NCBI GenBank assembly: GCA_028277395.1
Contig: JANQGJ010000070.1
Coordinates: 1-64,000, forward strand
DNA: 64,000 bases
Source: Bacteroidales bacterium
GTDB taxonomy: Bacteria > Bacteroidota > Bacteroidia > Bacteroidales > F082
Direction of reading: 5' to 3'
Made by a program: the position numbers and the translations under genes. Positions 28,901 through 37,986 of the stretch are shown here, piece by piece; the stretch's first letter is position 1, and every line of letters begins with the position of its first letter. The notes under the pieces were generated by a model. That model did not search any database. It was not told where the DNA came from and saw nothing but the letters and a program-made list of their open reading frames with translations.

Positions 28901-31900
28901 TTTTGTTTATACTCAGGGGGATAACCTCCATGTTGATATTAGCGCTTCTCCCGGTGTATTATGTTCCGGTGAGGAACTTTTGTTGTCTGCATTAGCCGGC
29001 GGTGGTACCGGAAGCTATAGTTATACATGGTCATCCCAGCCTTCAGGATACTATTCTTCAGGTTCGTCAACAATAGCTTATCCTGATGTAAGTACAACTT
29101 ATTATGTTGATGTATTTGACGGACTGGCACATGATATTGATTCCATTTTTATTGAGGTACATTCTTTACCGGTTTTATATAATGTTACCGGTGGCGGACA
29201 TTATTGTGAAGGTAGTGAAGGTCCGGTAATTAGTTTAACAGGTTCCGAACCAGGTACCGAATACAATCTTTTCAGAAGTCCGTTGGAGTTGGTTAATACA
29301 ATGAGTGGTACCGGAATGCCATTGGACTTTGGAAATTACACTCAAAACGGACTATATTTTATTACTGCGATTTCACAGGGGAACTGCGTAACTGAGATGA
29401 TAGGTAACACAACAATTCAGACCGATCCGGTTCCACATGCGCAAACCGGTGAAGATCAATATATCGTGTACAATACCCAAACTACTTTATCCGGAGAAGG
29501 ATTATATGGCAGTGGAAACTACTCCTATTCCTGGATTCCGGCTGACTCATTGGTTGACCCATCAATTCAACAGCCATTAACTATCCCACTTCATAATACT
29601 ACAATGTTCGACCTTGAAGTAACCGATGATAATAGTGGATGTATTAGTGAAGTTGAGAATACTGTAGTTTTTGTGTCAGGAGGACCGTTTAACATTCAGG
29701 TAACAAATAGTCTTCCTTCTATTTGTAATGGAGAAGAAACGCAGTTATTTGCATTGGCAACAGGAGGTTCCGGTACATATTCCTATTTATGGACATCTGA
29801 TCCTCCGGGATTTACATCTACTATTTATAATCCGGTGGTAGATCCGGATGTGTCAACAATATATAATGTTGCAGTAAATGATGGTTCAACGATACTGAAT
29901 GGTCAAATTTCCGTAACAGTTTTACCACTTCCATTGTCATATTCTGTATTGGGAGGAGGAGATTACTGTGAAGGCGGGCAACCTGGTGAAATAGTACTCC
30001 AAAACTCTCAAACTAACACAAATTATTCATTACTATTAGATGGTTCACCTGTAGGTCTGGATATTGAAGGTACCGGTTTTGCATTGAATTTCGGAAGTCA
30101 CCTTACAAATGGTCAATACTCAATATTCGCTATAGAGAATACATCTCAATGTTCAAATTATATGGCAGGTCATGTGGAAGTTGAGAGCTTTCCATTGCCT
30201 GTTGCAAATGCTGGTCCCGATGTATTGATCCCGGTATATAGTACTACCGTTTTGAGTGGAATGGCAACCAATGGATCCGGAAGTTATTCATATGAATGGG
30301 AACCTGCGATCTTATGCCAAAACCCAGATTATCAAACTACCGGTACAACACCTCTTTTAGGCTCAACAATGTTTAATTTGAGGGTATCCGATGTCCAAAC
30401 CCAATGTACGTCGGAGCCCGATACTATGTTCGTTTTCACATCAGGAGATATTTTAACAGTTAATACAACTGCATCGAACGCTGTAATTTGTGATGGTCAG
30501 ACAGTTGACTTGCTTGCTCTACCCGGTGGTGGTAGTGGTAGCTACACATATAACTGGACATCAAACCCACTAGGATTTAATTCTTCACAAATGAATCCTG
30601 TTGCCGGCCCTGAACAATCAACAATGTACTATGTTGAGGTTTTTGATGGTTATGAATATGCATATGATTCCACATTTGTTCAGGTTACACAGTCCTCTAA
30701 TGTATATACAGTTTCAGGTGGTGGTAGTTATTGTGAAGGTCAAAACGGAGTTGAAATATTACTAGACGGATCAGATCCTGGAATGGTGTACAGATTGCTC
30801 AGATTTCCTGATATTGAGGTATTGGATATTATGGGTACCGGAAATGTGATATCTTTTGGATTAATAGCTGTCACCGGAGAGTATTATGTTGTTGTAAACC
30901 CTGAAGTTGAATGTAGTCAGCAAATGAATGGTGCTGTTAATGTCGGGATTAATCAGTTACCGGTGCCAAATGCAGGAGACGATAAGGTGATAACATGGGC
31001 AAACCAGGTTGTACTTAATGGTTCGGGAATCGGAGGAAGCGGAAATTATCAATATAACTGGTCACCTCAGGATTCACTCATAAATCCTGATAATCAGGAA
31101 CCACTGACAATTCCGTTGCATTCAACAACATTGTTTGATCTTTCAATAACAGATATGGTTACAGGATGTACCGGCAGTGAAGATCAGGTAGTTGTATATG
31201 TATCCGGCGGACCATTATCACTTGAAGTTCATGCATCTGATTATACGATCTGTAAGGGTGAAACTGCTCAGTTATATGCATTGGTTTCAGGAGGTTCTGG
31301 CAGTTATGATTTCCTGTGGCTATCAGATCCACCCGGTTTTTCTTCAAATCAGTATGATCCTGTTGTTCAGCCTGACGTAACAACAGTGTACAATGTAATA
31401 ATTAATGATGGAACAAATACTATTGCTGATTCAGTAATAATAAATGTAATACCTGTTCCAGTGACATATAGTATTACAGGTGGTGGATTATTTTGTGAAA
31501 ATGAAGATGGTTTGGAATTATTCCTTGACGGATCAGAGGAATCAGTTATTTATGAACTTTTTAATGAATTTGGTTCCACAGGTATTGTTATTCCGGGTAG
31601 TGGTGATGTGATCAGCTTCGGAGTTCAAGATACTGAGTCACACTATTGGGCAACCGGTACTCTTGAATATAACGGATGTGTGAGCAATATGAATGACACG
31701 GTTCAGGTTGAAGCAATTGATAATCCGGTTTCTGATGCCGGTTCGGATCAATATATTGATCATGGAAGTTCAGCCCAGCTTACCGGTAATGCATTCGGAG
31801 GAAGCGGTTATTACAACTTCAACTGGTTTCCTGAATATTTATTAAATGATCCGACAGCACAGGATCCTGTGACAAGCAATATTTTTGAAAGTACTTTATT

Positions 31901-34202
31901 CTCATTGGTAACGAGCGATGCAAACTCAGGATGTTTTAGTGAAGCCGATTCTACAATAGTTTATATATTAAATATTGATCTAACCGTTAATCTTAGTGCT
32001 TCACCTTATCAGGTATGTCAGGGAAGTGAAGTATTGTTAGGTGCTTTACCTGGTGGTGGGACTGGTTATTATACTTATCACTGGTATTCAAATCCACCTG
32101 GATTTTATTCTAACCTGCAGTTCCCGACAGATATTCCCGAATCATCATTAACATATGTTGCCGAGATATCAGATGGAGATACAACAATTATTGATTCGGT
32201 TATTGTTGAGGTAATACAATCACCACTATCATTTGAAATTATTGGAGGTGGTGAATATTGTAAGAATGGCGATGGTGTGAATATTAGTTTGAACGGTTCT
32301 CAGGAAAACATCGAATATACATTATACAGGAATCAAACAATTGAAGTGTTGACTAAAGAAGGAAATGGTTCTCCAATCAACTTTGGAAATTACAAAGTTG
32401 ATGGGAGTTATATTGTTATTGCTAATAATTCTGAATCAGGTTGTGGCACTCAGATGAATGGCTCCGCAGTTATAAGCCAGTATCCTCAGCCATTCTCCGA
32501 TGCAGGTCCGGATTTAAGTATTAATACTGGTTCGCATATAAATTTACAGGGGTCTGCATATGGCGGAACCGGAACGTATGAATATTTATGGAGTCCGCCC
32601 GAAAAGCTACTTAATCCAACTGACCCGGATGCAACTACTATTGCTCTGAATGCAACTACAATGTTTAGTTTGGTTGTTAAGGATGAGATAACAGGTTGTT
32701 CAGGCGATCCTTCCAATATGATAGTTTTTGTTTCAGGAGGACCACTTGTAGCAGATATTTTGACTCCATCAAATCAGGTGTGCCCGGGAGAATCATTGTC
32801 ATTATATGCTTTACCCGCAGGTGGTAATGGTAATTATAGTTACTTCTGGGAGTCAAATCCTGAAGGGTATTATGCTACTTCATCTGAAATAACTGTAAAT
32901 CCTGGTACCTCAACATGGTATAAGCTTGAAATTACCGATGGTGAATCAGTAGTACGTGACTCGGTATTTGTTGAGATGTTACCTGTTCCGGAACCATTCA
33001 ATCTTGCCGGAGGTGGTGGATACTGTGCAGGAAGTGGAGGCGTGGAGGTGTTTTTGGAAAACTCATCGCAATCAATAATATATTCACTGTTCCATAATAC
33101 AACTCCTACAGGTAATTATATCGCCGGAACAGGAAGTATGATCAGTTTTGGAAACCTGCTTACAGAAGGAAATTATTCGGTAAGTGCAGAAAATGTGTAT
33201 GGTTGTTCATCTCTCATGAACAACGTTGTACAGATATACATAGATCAGCTGCCTGAAAAATATCAGCTAATTGGAGGTGGTACATATTGCGAAAACGATC
33301 CAACACTCGGACTTCTATTGGAGTCATCGCAGGAAAATATTGAATATGAGCTGTATAAAGATGCTGTTTCAACCGGGGAGGTAATATCAGGAACCGGTTT
33401 ACCTCTTAGCTTTAATAATTTCTCAGGTACGGGTTATTATTCAGTAGTTGCAAAAGGAGTGAATTCAGGATGTATCAGTACTATGTACGGAACTACCGGT
33501 TTAATAATAAATGAAAAGCCTGATATAAGTATTATTGGAGAAACTGAATTATGTACAGGTGATTCAATTGTTTTAACAGGATCAGGTGGATACAGTTATA
33601 TCTGGAATACTGTTCCTCCTGAGTATACACCAACAATAGAAGTTTCTCCTGAAGAAACAAGCACCTTTGTGCTTACAGGTTATAGTCTTAATACCTGCTC
33701 AGATACAGCATCACATGTGGTAGTTGTAAGTAATAAGCCTGAAATATATCTGGTTAATGACCCGGGTCAGTTGATAATAAGTTGTTATCCGGATGATTTG
33801 GACAATTATAGTTACAGAGTTGGTGACAGAGAGATGCAAAATAGTTCAGAAAACAGCTGGTACTATGGTGATTTTGGGACAATATCTGATACTGTGTTTG
33901 TTGTTGCAAAGAATGAATTTGGGTGTGCAGACAACACAAGTGTATTCATTGAATTGAAGGATTTGCCAAATGCTTTTACTCCAAATAGTGACGGAATAAA
34001 TGACAGATTCATGGAAGGTTACGATATAACAGTATATTCAAGTTGGGGTGGTGAAATTTATAATGGTAATGATGGATGGGATGGAACATATAACGGAAGT
34101 TTAGTAACGCCAGGGACATATTATTATGTAAATTTAATATATAACACACAGGGAGAGATCATTAAAACAATAAAGGGGTCAGTAACAGTTGTAATCGAAT
34201 AA
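25917..34202 (+). CDS. Giant repeat surface protein with T9SS type B sorting domain
   Basis: 2761-residue exported protein (roughly 290 kDa). The TTG at 25917 is the only plausible start; it gives a long signal peptide ending KSSLCQ. Two Ig-like units follow (about residues 45-235; TQPQDTSVC and GEPENNRVC). Then come a glycine-triplet module (GGGxxCxG) and eight ~254-residue units, each one GGG module plus two PKD-like domains (GGxGSYSYxWxS), then two more GGG modules, a partial Ig-like unit and a type B sorting domain (NAFTPNSDGINDRF to KGSVTVV, about 2675-2761). The sorting domain is known from SprB-like gliding adhesins. It probably forms an extended surface fibre; ligand unknown. Two genes for secretion/anchoring follow without a gap. 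Confidence 0.88.
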   Translation: MSNKGLNIITHRSGVEYYIRPKILKKALVLLVFTLVFKSSLCQPVVVTQPQDTSVCVESSAGFSIIAVNTSAYQWQEYDGVGWYDLDGSVSYASGQFTPDLTLIDANLALNGYMYRCVASDMMNDKDTSQPATLGVYEPPFIIGEPENNRVCKSDIAEFSINAINGTSYRWQEFNGVGWLDMEDNSFYQGTQTQELQVYTVTGMDGYKFRCIVKNVTCPDTSVYATLLVDPTPIVYGVEGGGQMCEGGVGLPVKLSDSEVGISYNLLRNSVETGLVLEGTGEELEFELQTEPGIYTVIGYNQFTSCSSEMSESAIIEINDLPDNYIVQGGGTICAGDPFPEIFLLSSESGVNYSLYRNSQYTGQTYSGTGYGLNFGPQEEEGFYTITAENIITGCTRQMEGTAEVVVVQLPLSDAGYDHNIVQGENVQLTGMAYGGSGSYSYNWSPSNLCITPGLQSTQTTNLYLSTIFTLEVADNQSGCISRPDTSIVYVGSGPLYVQAYSGSNNICEGESVDLFAIAGGGTGSYTYLWTSSPPGTTSTSANITVFPNISTDYTVQVNDGVQTVEKTVSINVFSLPTSYNINNGGDYCQGQEGIEIILDDSDIGIEYTLYYQLSPIDVKVGTGQPLGFGNKTEPGSYNVTARNNTTGCVSDQNGIAVIGINENPVADAGANHLINAGGYTTLSGTATGGAGNYSFSWEPSEFLINSTSSDPSTVPLNNTTLFNLNVTDDVGCQSNEDNCIVFVSGGDITLNILHSGSPVCPEGEVQLYAMVSGGNGSFSYFWQSDPTGFTSTAYDPVVYPQSTTTYIVTVSDGLTTIADSVIIQVNPNPISYSIGGGGEVCFGEDPDNITLQSSETGVDYQLLRDGTYTGMSLSGNNFALDFGNWPVNGEYTIYAVNNTTLCEGEMSGIAEVLINALPVANAGNDQQIPVGTTTILEGGVSGNGGNFSFQWQPSYLCISPGSQNTNTQPIGQTTLFTLEVTDGNTQCISGSDTVFVYTQGDNLHVDISASPGVLCSGEELLLSALAGGGTGSYSYTWSSQPSGYYSSGSSTIAYPDVSTTYYVDVFDGLAHDIDSIFIEVHSLPVLYNVTGGGHYCEGSEGPVISLTGSEPGTEYNLFRSPLELVNTMSGTGMPLDFGNYTQNGLYFITAISQGNCVTEMIGNTTIQTDPVPHAQTGEDQYIVYNTQTTLSGEGLYGSGNYSYSWIPADSLVDPSIQQPLTIPLHNTTMFDLEVTDDNSGCISEVENTVVFVSGGPFNIQVTNSLPSICNGEETQLFALATGGSGTYSYLWTSDPPGFTSTIYNPVVDPDVSTIYNVAVNDGSTILNGQISVTVLPLPLSYSVLGGGDYCEGGQPGEIVLQNSQTNTNYSLLLDGSPVGLDIEGTGFALNFGSHLTNGQYSIFAIENTSQCSNYMAGHVEVESFPLPVANAGPDVLIPVYSTTVLSGMATNGSGSYSYEWEPAILCQNPDYQTTGTTPLLGSTMFNLRVSDVQTQCTSEPDTMFVFTSGDILTVNTTASNAVICDGQTVDLLALPGGGSGSYTYNWTSNPLGFNSSQMNPVAGPEQSTMYYVEVFDGYEYAYDSTFVQVTQSSNVYTVSGGGSYCEGQNGVEILLDGSDPGMVYRLLRFPDIEVLDIMGTGNVISFGLIAVTGEYYVVVNPEVECSQQMNGAVNVGINQLPVPNAGDDKVITWANQVVLNGSGIGGSGNYQYNWSPQDSLINPDNQEPLTIPLHSTTLFDLSITDMVTGCTGSEDQVVVYVSGGPLSLEVHASDYTICKGETAQLYALVSGGSGSYDFLWLSDPPGFSSNQYDPVVQPDVTTVYNVIINDGTNTIADSVIINVIPVPVTYSITGGGLFCENEDGLELFLDGSEESVIYELFNEFGSTGIVIPGSGDVISFGVQDTESHYWATGTLEYNGCVSNMNDTVQVEAIDNPVSDAGSDQYIDHGSSAQLTGNAFGGSGYYNFNWFPEYLLNDPTAQDPVTSNIFESTLFSLVTSDANSGCFSEADSTIVYILNIDLTVNLSASPYQVCQGSEVLLGALPGGGTGYYTYHWYSNPPGFYSNLQFPTDIPESSLTYVAEISDGDTTIIDSVIVEVIQSPLSFEIIGGGEYCKNGDGVNISLNGSQENIEYTLYRNQTIEVLTKEGNGSPINFGNYKVDGSYIVIANNSESGCGTQMNGSAVISQYPQPFSDAGPDLSINTGSHINLQGSAYGGTGTYEYLWSPPEKLLNPTDPDATTIALNATTMFSLVVKDEITGCSGDPSNMIVFVSGGPLVADILTPSNQVCPGESLSLYALPAGGNGNYSYFWESNPEGYYATSSEITVNPGTSTWYKLEITDGESVVRDSVFVEMLPVPEPFNLAGGGGYCAGSGGVEVFLENSSQSIIYSLFHNTTPTGNYIAGTGSMISFGNLLTEGNYSVSAENVYGCSSLMNNVVQIYIDQLPEKYQLIGGGTYCENDPTLGLLLESSQENIEYELYKDAVSTGEVISGTGLPLSFNNFSGTGYYSVVAKGVNSGCISTMYGTTGLIINEKPDISIIGETELCTGDSIVLTGSGGYSYIWNTVPPEYTPTIEVSPEETSTFVLTGYSLNTCSDTASHVVVVSNKPEIYLVNDPGQLIISCYPDDLDNYSYRVGDREMQNSSENSWYYGDFGTISDTVFVVAKNEFGCADNTSVFIELKDLPNAFTPNSDGINDRFMEGYDITVYSSWGGEIYNGNDGWDGTYNGSLVTPGTYYYVNLIYNTQGEIIKTIKGSVTVVIE
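26890..32990 (+). repeat. Eight tandem ~762-bp coding repeats in alternating pairs
   Basis: GGG modules recur at about 26899, 27652, 28410, 29177, 29938, 30702, 31464 and 32230, with the next at 32996, so spacing is 753-767 bases. Units 1, 3, 5 (and partly 7) share features such as AGGGTGSY-type second PKD domains and LCxxPxxQ, while units 2, 4, 6, 8 share VFVSGG and LINP..PLTIPLH-type segments. The higher-order period is about 1511-1528 bases. Copies are diverged at the base level. Confidence 0.85.
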
Positions 34203-34204
34203 TT

Positions 34205-36700
34205 ATGAAGCAGCTATTGAAAATATGTGTACTGATATTATTGTTTGCAGGAAGCGTAACAGCACAGGATAAAACAATGAGTATTGCTGATGCACAATTT
34301 GAGAACAGGGATTATGTTGAAGCAATTGTATTGTATAAAAAAGCATTAAGGAAAACAAAGGATCATAAACAGCAGCAGCAGATAGCATGCAGGATTGCTT
34401 TATCATATTATTATATGAATGACTATGAAAATGCAGCAGACTGGTTTGAAGATGCCATTGACAATACTTCCATTGAAATAGAATCATATTATTACTATGC
34501 GCAGGTATTGGCAGCAGAGAAAAAATTTACTGAGGCAAAGGATGTACTGCAAAAAGCAAAACAAAGACATCCTGAGAATGAAGATATTTCAAACAGAATA
34601 CAGGCAGTTAATCTAATACTTGAAAATGATACGTCAGGAAGATTTGGTATGGTTGAAAAAGTACAGGGGATTAATAGTGATTTTAGTGATTATAGTGTGG
34701 GAGCCTGGAAAAAAGGAATTGTATTTTCATCTGCCAGAAAAGGTAAAGTTAATCAAAGAACAGATGGCAGGACAGGGCAGGGGTTTTCCGATCTGTATTA
34801 TGTAAAATATAATGAATCAAAAGAAAGTTGGTCTCAACCTGAAAGATTGAACGGAAACATAAACTCTGTAAATAATGAGGGCGCTTTTACATACGATGAA
34901 GTAAAAAATATCGCGTATTGGACAATGTGTAGTGATAAGCCCGGAACTTGTTTAATATATTATTCAACATATGATCCAAATACTCAAAAGTGGCTGAAAC
35001 CGGAAAAAGTCTCTTTTATGAATGATAACTATAACTACGGACATCCTTTTATATGTGAAGATGGTAAGACAATGTATTTTACATCCAATTTACCGGGAGG
35101 TTATGGAAAGAATGATATCTGGAAGGCTACCATGAAGAGTGATGGTATATGGGGAGTGCCTGTAAACCTTGGTGAAGATGTTAACAGTGCATCAAATGAA
35201 ATGTTTCCTTCAGTTTATGGCGATACTTTATTATTTTATTCATCTGATAAATCAGGCACGTATGGAGGTTTAGATATTTATTATAGTGTTAAAAGAGGTA
35301 TAGGCTTTACTGAATCAGCAAATATTGGTTTGCCTTTGAACAGTGCTGCTGATGATTTTAGTGTAATACTGGAAGAAAGTGGCAGAGGAGGTTATTTTTG
35401 TTCCAATCGTGATCTTAAAACAAGTGATGATATATACAGTTTTTCAGGTTTCCCGATAAAAATACAAATGTCGGGGAACGTGTTTCACGATCCAGATATG
35501 ATTCCAATTGAGGATGTACATGTTATTGCAAATGATAAACATGGTAATACTGATACTATCAGAACCTCAGAAAACGGATATTACTCAATTACACTTAATG
35601 CCTATGATAAATACCGGGTATCTTTTTTGTCAGATGAATATTTTAAACATGAGTGCGTAGTACTTACCGGCGATGTTAACCTGTTTGATAGAAATATGCA
35701 TCATATTAACCTGGATGTTTATCTCGCAAGAAAGTCATATCCATGTAGCGTTAAGGGACTGGTAACAAATAAGGAAACCAATGAACCAATGAAGGACGTG
35801 GTAGTTTCGATAAGTAATAGTTCAGGATTCTCAACATATGTTAAAACAAATGCTAACGGTTATTACTTATTTGAAGGATTGAAACCAAACACAATCTATA
35901 ATGTAATCACCGGAGAGCAGGGTTTTTTCTCTGAATCAAGGGTTTGTACATTACCTGAAGTTGATCGTCCCATGGTATTTTCCAGATCGAATGGTTATGA
36001 TATGGATTTTCAGTTATTATTGATCCAAACACAGAACGAAATAGCATTAAGCAACATCTATTATGATTATAACAAAGCATCACTTCGTAGTACTTCAAAA
36101 ATTGAACTGGATAAACTGGCTTCAATGATAAAAGAAACTCCGGGCATTATAATTCAGATAAATGCACATACGGATACAAGAGGACGCGCTGAGTACAATA
36201 TGAAGTTATCTGCTGACAGGGCTAATTCTGTAGTTAACTACCTGGTATCGGCCGGTGTTAACAGAGAACGGTTAATTGCAAAAGGATATGGTGAATCGAG
36301 GTTGTTAATAAAAAATGCATCAAATGAAGATGAGCATCAGGCAAATCGCCGTACAACCTTCAATGTTATTGATACACATCAATCAGGTGTTAGTATTTCT
36401 GATAATGGAAAAAGAGTAGATTACAGGATACAGATATTGACAACCGGAACAAAACGTAATATTACGAAGGATTTCAATAACGTTACGGCTGGAATTCAGG
36501 ACGTAGTAATTTACCAGGTTAATTCAGGAAGTGTATGGAAATATGAGGCAGGATCACGAAGAACACATAGTGAAGCTCTGAAACTTCAAAGTGAATTACG
36601 TGAATATGGTTATACCGATTGTTTTATAGTATGTTACTACAACGGATTAAAGATTCCGTTAAGTCAGGCTAAACAACTGGAAGGAGGTATGGAAGAATGA
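34205..36700 (+). CDS. PorE-like OmpA family protein with TPR, PD40 and SPOR-like domains
   Basis: Exported envelope protein of 831 residues with signal peptide ICVLILLFAGSVTAQ. Domain order: tetratricopeptide repeats (about 25-140), WD40-like PD40 propeller repeats (about 150-420; GKTMYFTSNLPGGYGKNDIW, DTLLFYSSDKSGTYGGLDIY), two carboxypeptidase-regulatory-like sandwiches (about 425-600), an OmpA peptidoglycan-binding domain (about 615-725; NAHTDTRGRAEYNMKLSADR), and a C-terminal segment resembling SPOR (VDYRIQILTTG, SEALKLQSELREYGYTDCF). The first four match the T9SS component PorE, a peptidoglycan-linked anchor. It starts 2 bases after the giant cargo gene and overlaps the next gene by 4 bases, so it likely serves that cargo. 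Confidence 0.87.
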   Translation: MKQLLKICVLILLFAGSVTAQDKTMSIADAQFENRDYVEAIVLYKKALRKTKDHKQQQQIACRIALSYYYMNDYENAADWFEDAIDNTSIEIESYYYYAQVLAAEKKFTEAKDVLQKAKQRHPENEDISNRIQAVNLILENDTSGRFGMVEKVQGINSDFSDYSVGAWKKGIVFSSARKGKVNQRTDGRTGQGFSDLYYVKYNESKESWSQPERLNGNINSVNNEGAFTYDEVKNIAYWTMCSDKPGTCLIYYSTYDPNTQKWLKPEKVSFMNDNYNYGHPFICEDGKTMYFTSNLPGGYGKNDIWKATMKSDGIWGVPVNLGEDVNSASNEMFPSVYGDTLLFYSSDKSGTYGGLDIYYSVKRGIGFTESANIGLPLNSAADDFSVILEESGRGGYFCSNRDLKTSDDIYSFSGFPIKIQMSGNVFHDPDMIPIEDVHVIANDKHGNTDTIRTSENGYYSITLNAYDKYRVSFLSDEYFKHECVVLTGDVNLFDRNMHHINLDVYLARKSYPCSVKGLVTNKETNEPMKDVVVSISNSSGFSTYVKTNANGYYLFEGLKPNTIYNVITGEQGFFSESRVCTLPEVDRPMVFSRSNGYDMDFQLLLIQTQNEIALSNIYYDYNKASLRSTSKIELDKLASMIKETPGIIIQINAHTDTRGRAEYNMKLSADRANSVVNYLVSAGVNRERLIAKGYGESRLLIKNASNEDEHQANRRTTFNVIDTHQSGVSISDNGKRVDYRIQILTTGTKRNITKDFNNVTAGIQDVVIYQVNSGSVWKYEAGSRRTHSEALKLQSELREYGYTDCFIVCYYNGLKIPLSQAKQLEGGMEE

Positions 36701-37602
36701 ACCGGATCAGACCATTATATACAATCCTATTATTAATTATCCCTATTGTAACTTATTCACAATCAGATTTATTGTTTAGTAATTACAACATAAATACAAT
36801 AGCAAGGAATCCTGCTTCCATCGAAAACAATGGAACAATAAATGCCTACCTTGGTGTGCATCAACAATGGATTGGATTTGAAGATGCGCCAAATATGCAA
36901 TGGGTCCATATATCAAACACATTTGAAAGATTGAATATGGGTTTATCGATGAATATATTCAACCAATCTGTTGGGGCCACACTTACCCAAAATATTAAAC
37001 TTGGGTATAACTACAGGATATATTTTGGAGGAGGTCATAATGTATCATTTGGTCTGGGTGCAGGATTGTATTTCCGTCGCGTTGACTATACAAAACTAAG
37101 ATTTGAAGATGATGAACAGACAATTCCTGTTTCGATTGATAACGAAACATTACCAGACTTTGACTTCGGCGCTGAATATAATTACAGGAACCTAACAATT
37201 GGGTTTGCATCAAATCATATAACTATTAGAAATAGTAATGCCACATTGTTAAAAATCCCCCTTCAGAATCATATTTATGTTGACTACAGGCTAATATTGA
37301 AAAAAGATGTTTTTCTGGTGCCAAGGGTTGATTTTTTTAATAGTGGTACAATAACATCAGTTGGTTCATCATTGGACTTTTCTTATAAAGATATTTTTGA
37401 TGCAGGAATAGCATATCGTTATGGTACGTCAATGATCATACGTACAGGATTAAAAATTAGCCCGATATTTAAAATTCATTATGCATATGATATGGGATCA
37501 GGAACTTTTACATCATACAATTCCGGCATACACGAAATAATTGTATCAGCAGGATTCAAACGCAAATCCCAATCATATAATTCTCCACGTTTTATCGATT
37601 AA
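36697..37602 (+). CDS. PorP/SprF family T9SS outer membrane protein
   Basis: Outer membrane barrel of the PorP/SprF family, which in known T9SS systems tethers or helps secrete partner proteins with type B sorting domains. The typical opening is LLFSNYNINTIARNPASIENNGTINAYLGVHQQWIGFEDAPN, followed by strands GLSMNIFNQSVG and GGHNVSFGLGAGLYF. 301 residues is the usual size. Its ATG overlaps the stop of the PorE-like gene (ATGA). Together with the two upstream genes it forms a cargo-anchor-barrel trio. Confidence 0.9.
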   Translation: MNRIRPLYTILLLIIPIVTYSQSDLLFSNYNINTIARNPASIENNGTINAYLGVHQQWIGFEDAPNMQWVHISNTFERLNMGLSMNIFNQSVGATLTQNIKLGYNYRIYFGGGHNVSFGLGAGLYFRRVDYTKLRFEDDEQTIPVSIDNETLPDFDFGAEYNYRNLTIGFASNHITIRNSNATLLKIPLQNHIYVDYRLILKKDVFLVPRVDFFNSGTITSVGSSLDFSYKDIFDAGIAYRYGTSMIIRTGLKISPIFKIHYAYDMGSGTFTSYNSGIHEIIVSAGFKRKSQSYNSPRFID

Positions 37603-37731
37603 TTATTATTTTGTTGTTAAAAAACAGGTAATATTTGTTAAATGCTGTTAATGCATTTTCATAGGTAATTGTTGTATTGAATTGATCCTTAGAGGTAACA
37701 AACTTTTCTTAACAATTTTTTTTACATATGG
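37603..37731. other. Intergenic region before the small RNA promoter
   Basis: AT-rich sequence after the stop of the PorP-like gene. No terminator with a clear stem was found directly after 37602, so transcription of the trio might run on to the terminator at 37795-37834. Confidence 0.4.
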
Positions 37732-37761
37732 TTGACAAATAGAAATATTGTATTATATTTG
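37732..37761 (+). promoter_or_regulatory. Strong Bacteroidota promoter without a gene
   Basis: TTG (37732-37734, within GTTGACAAAT) and TATATTTG (37754-37761) are separated by exactly 19 bases, the best -33/-7 pair in the window. A transcript would start near 37766. No coding sequence follows on this strand before the terminator at 37795-37834. Confidence 0.75.
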
Positions 37762-37765
37762 CACT

Positions 37766-37834
37766 GCTTGTTTTGTTTGTTTTTCATAATTGGGCCCACC
37801 CAAAGACCGCCTGGTCTGGGTGGGTTTTTCTTTT
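37766..37834 (+). ncRNA. Candidate ~70-nt small RNA
   Basis: A consensus promoter and a strong intrinsic terminator enclose about 30 bases of T- and G-rich leader (starting CACTGCTTGTTTTG) followed by the terminator stem. No start codon with a sensible frame lies between them. The RNA would end convergently to RNase Z. I do not recognise a known RNA family. It could also be a short attenuated leader whose gene was lost. Confidence 0.45.
37795..37834 (+). terminator. Intrinsic terminator of the candidate small RNA
   Basis: CCCACCC..AGACC (37795-37808) pairs with GGTCT-GGGTGGG (37813-37824) around a GCCT loop, with an AA bulge, and is followed by TTTTTCTTTT. On the minus strand no T-run follows, so it is directional. 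Confidence 0.88.
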
Positions 37835-37986
37835 GAGATATTTGTAGCAGATTTTAATCCGGAAAATATTGAGATTGCAAATAGATGAGTAGTCTTAATT
37901 GACAGCAGATGAGGTATATACAAAGGCAGGAAGTTAGGGTTCGTAACTATTTATGTCAGAATTTTCAGAGCGCTTCAGGTTGAATT
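37835..37986. other. Gap between small RNA and RNase Z stop
   Basis: About 150 bases between convergent transcripts. Nothing recognised: no open frame and no clear terminator for the minus-strand RNase Z gene. Confidence 0.4.

Noticed and set aside
26890-32990. Regular repeats that could suggest a CRISPR array
   Set aside because: Period is about 762 bases, the repeats are diverged and lie in one open frame. No short repeat-spacer pattern exists.
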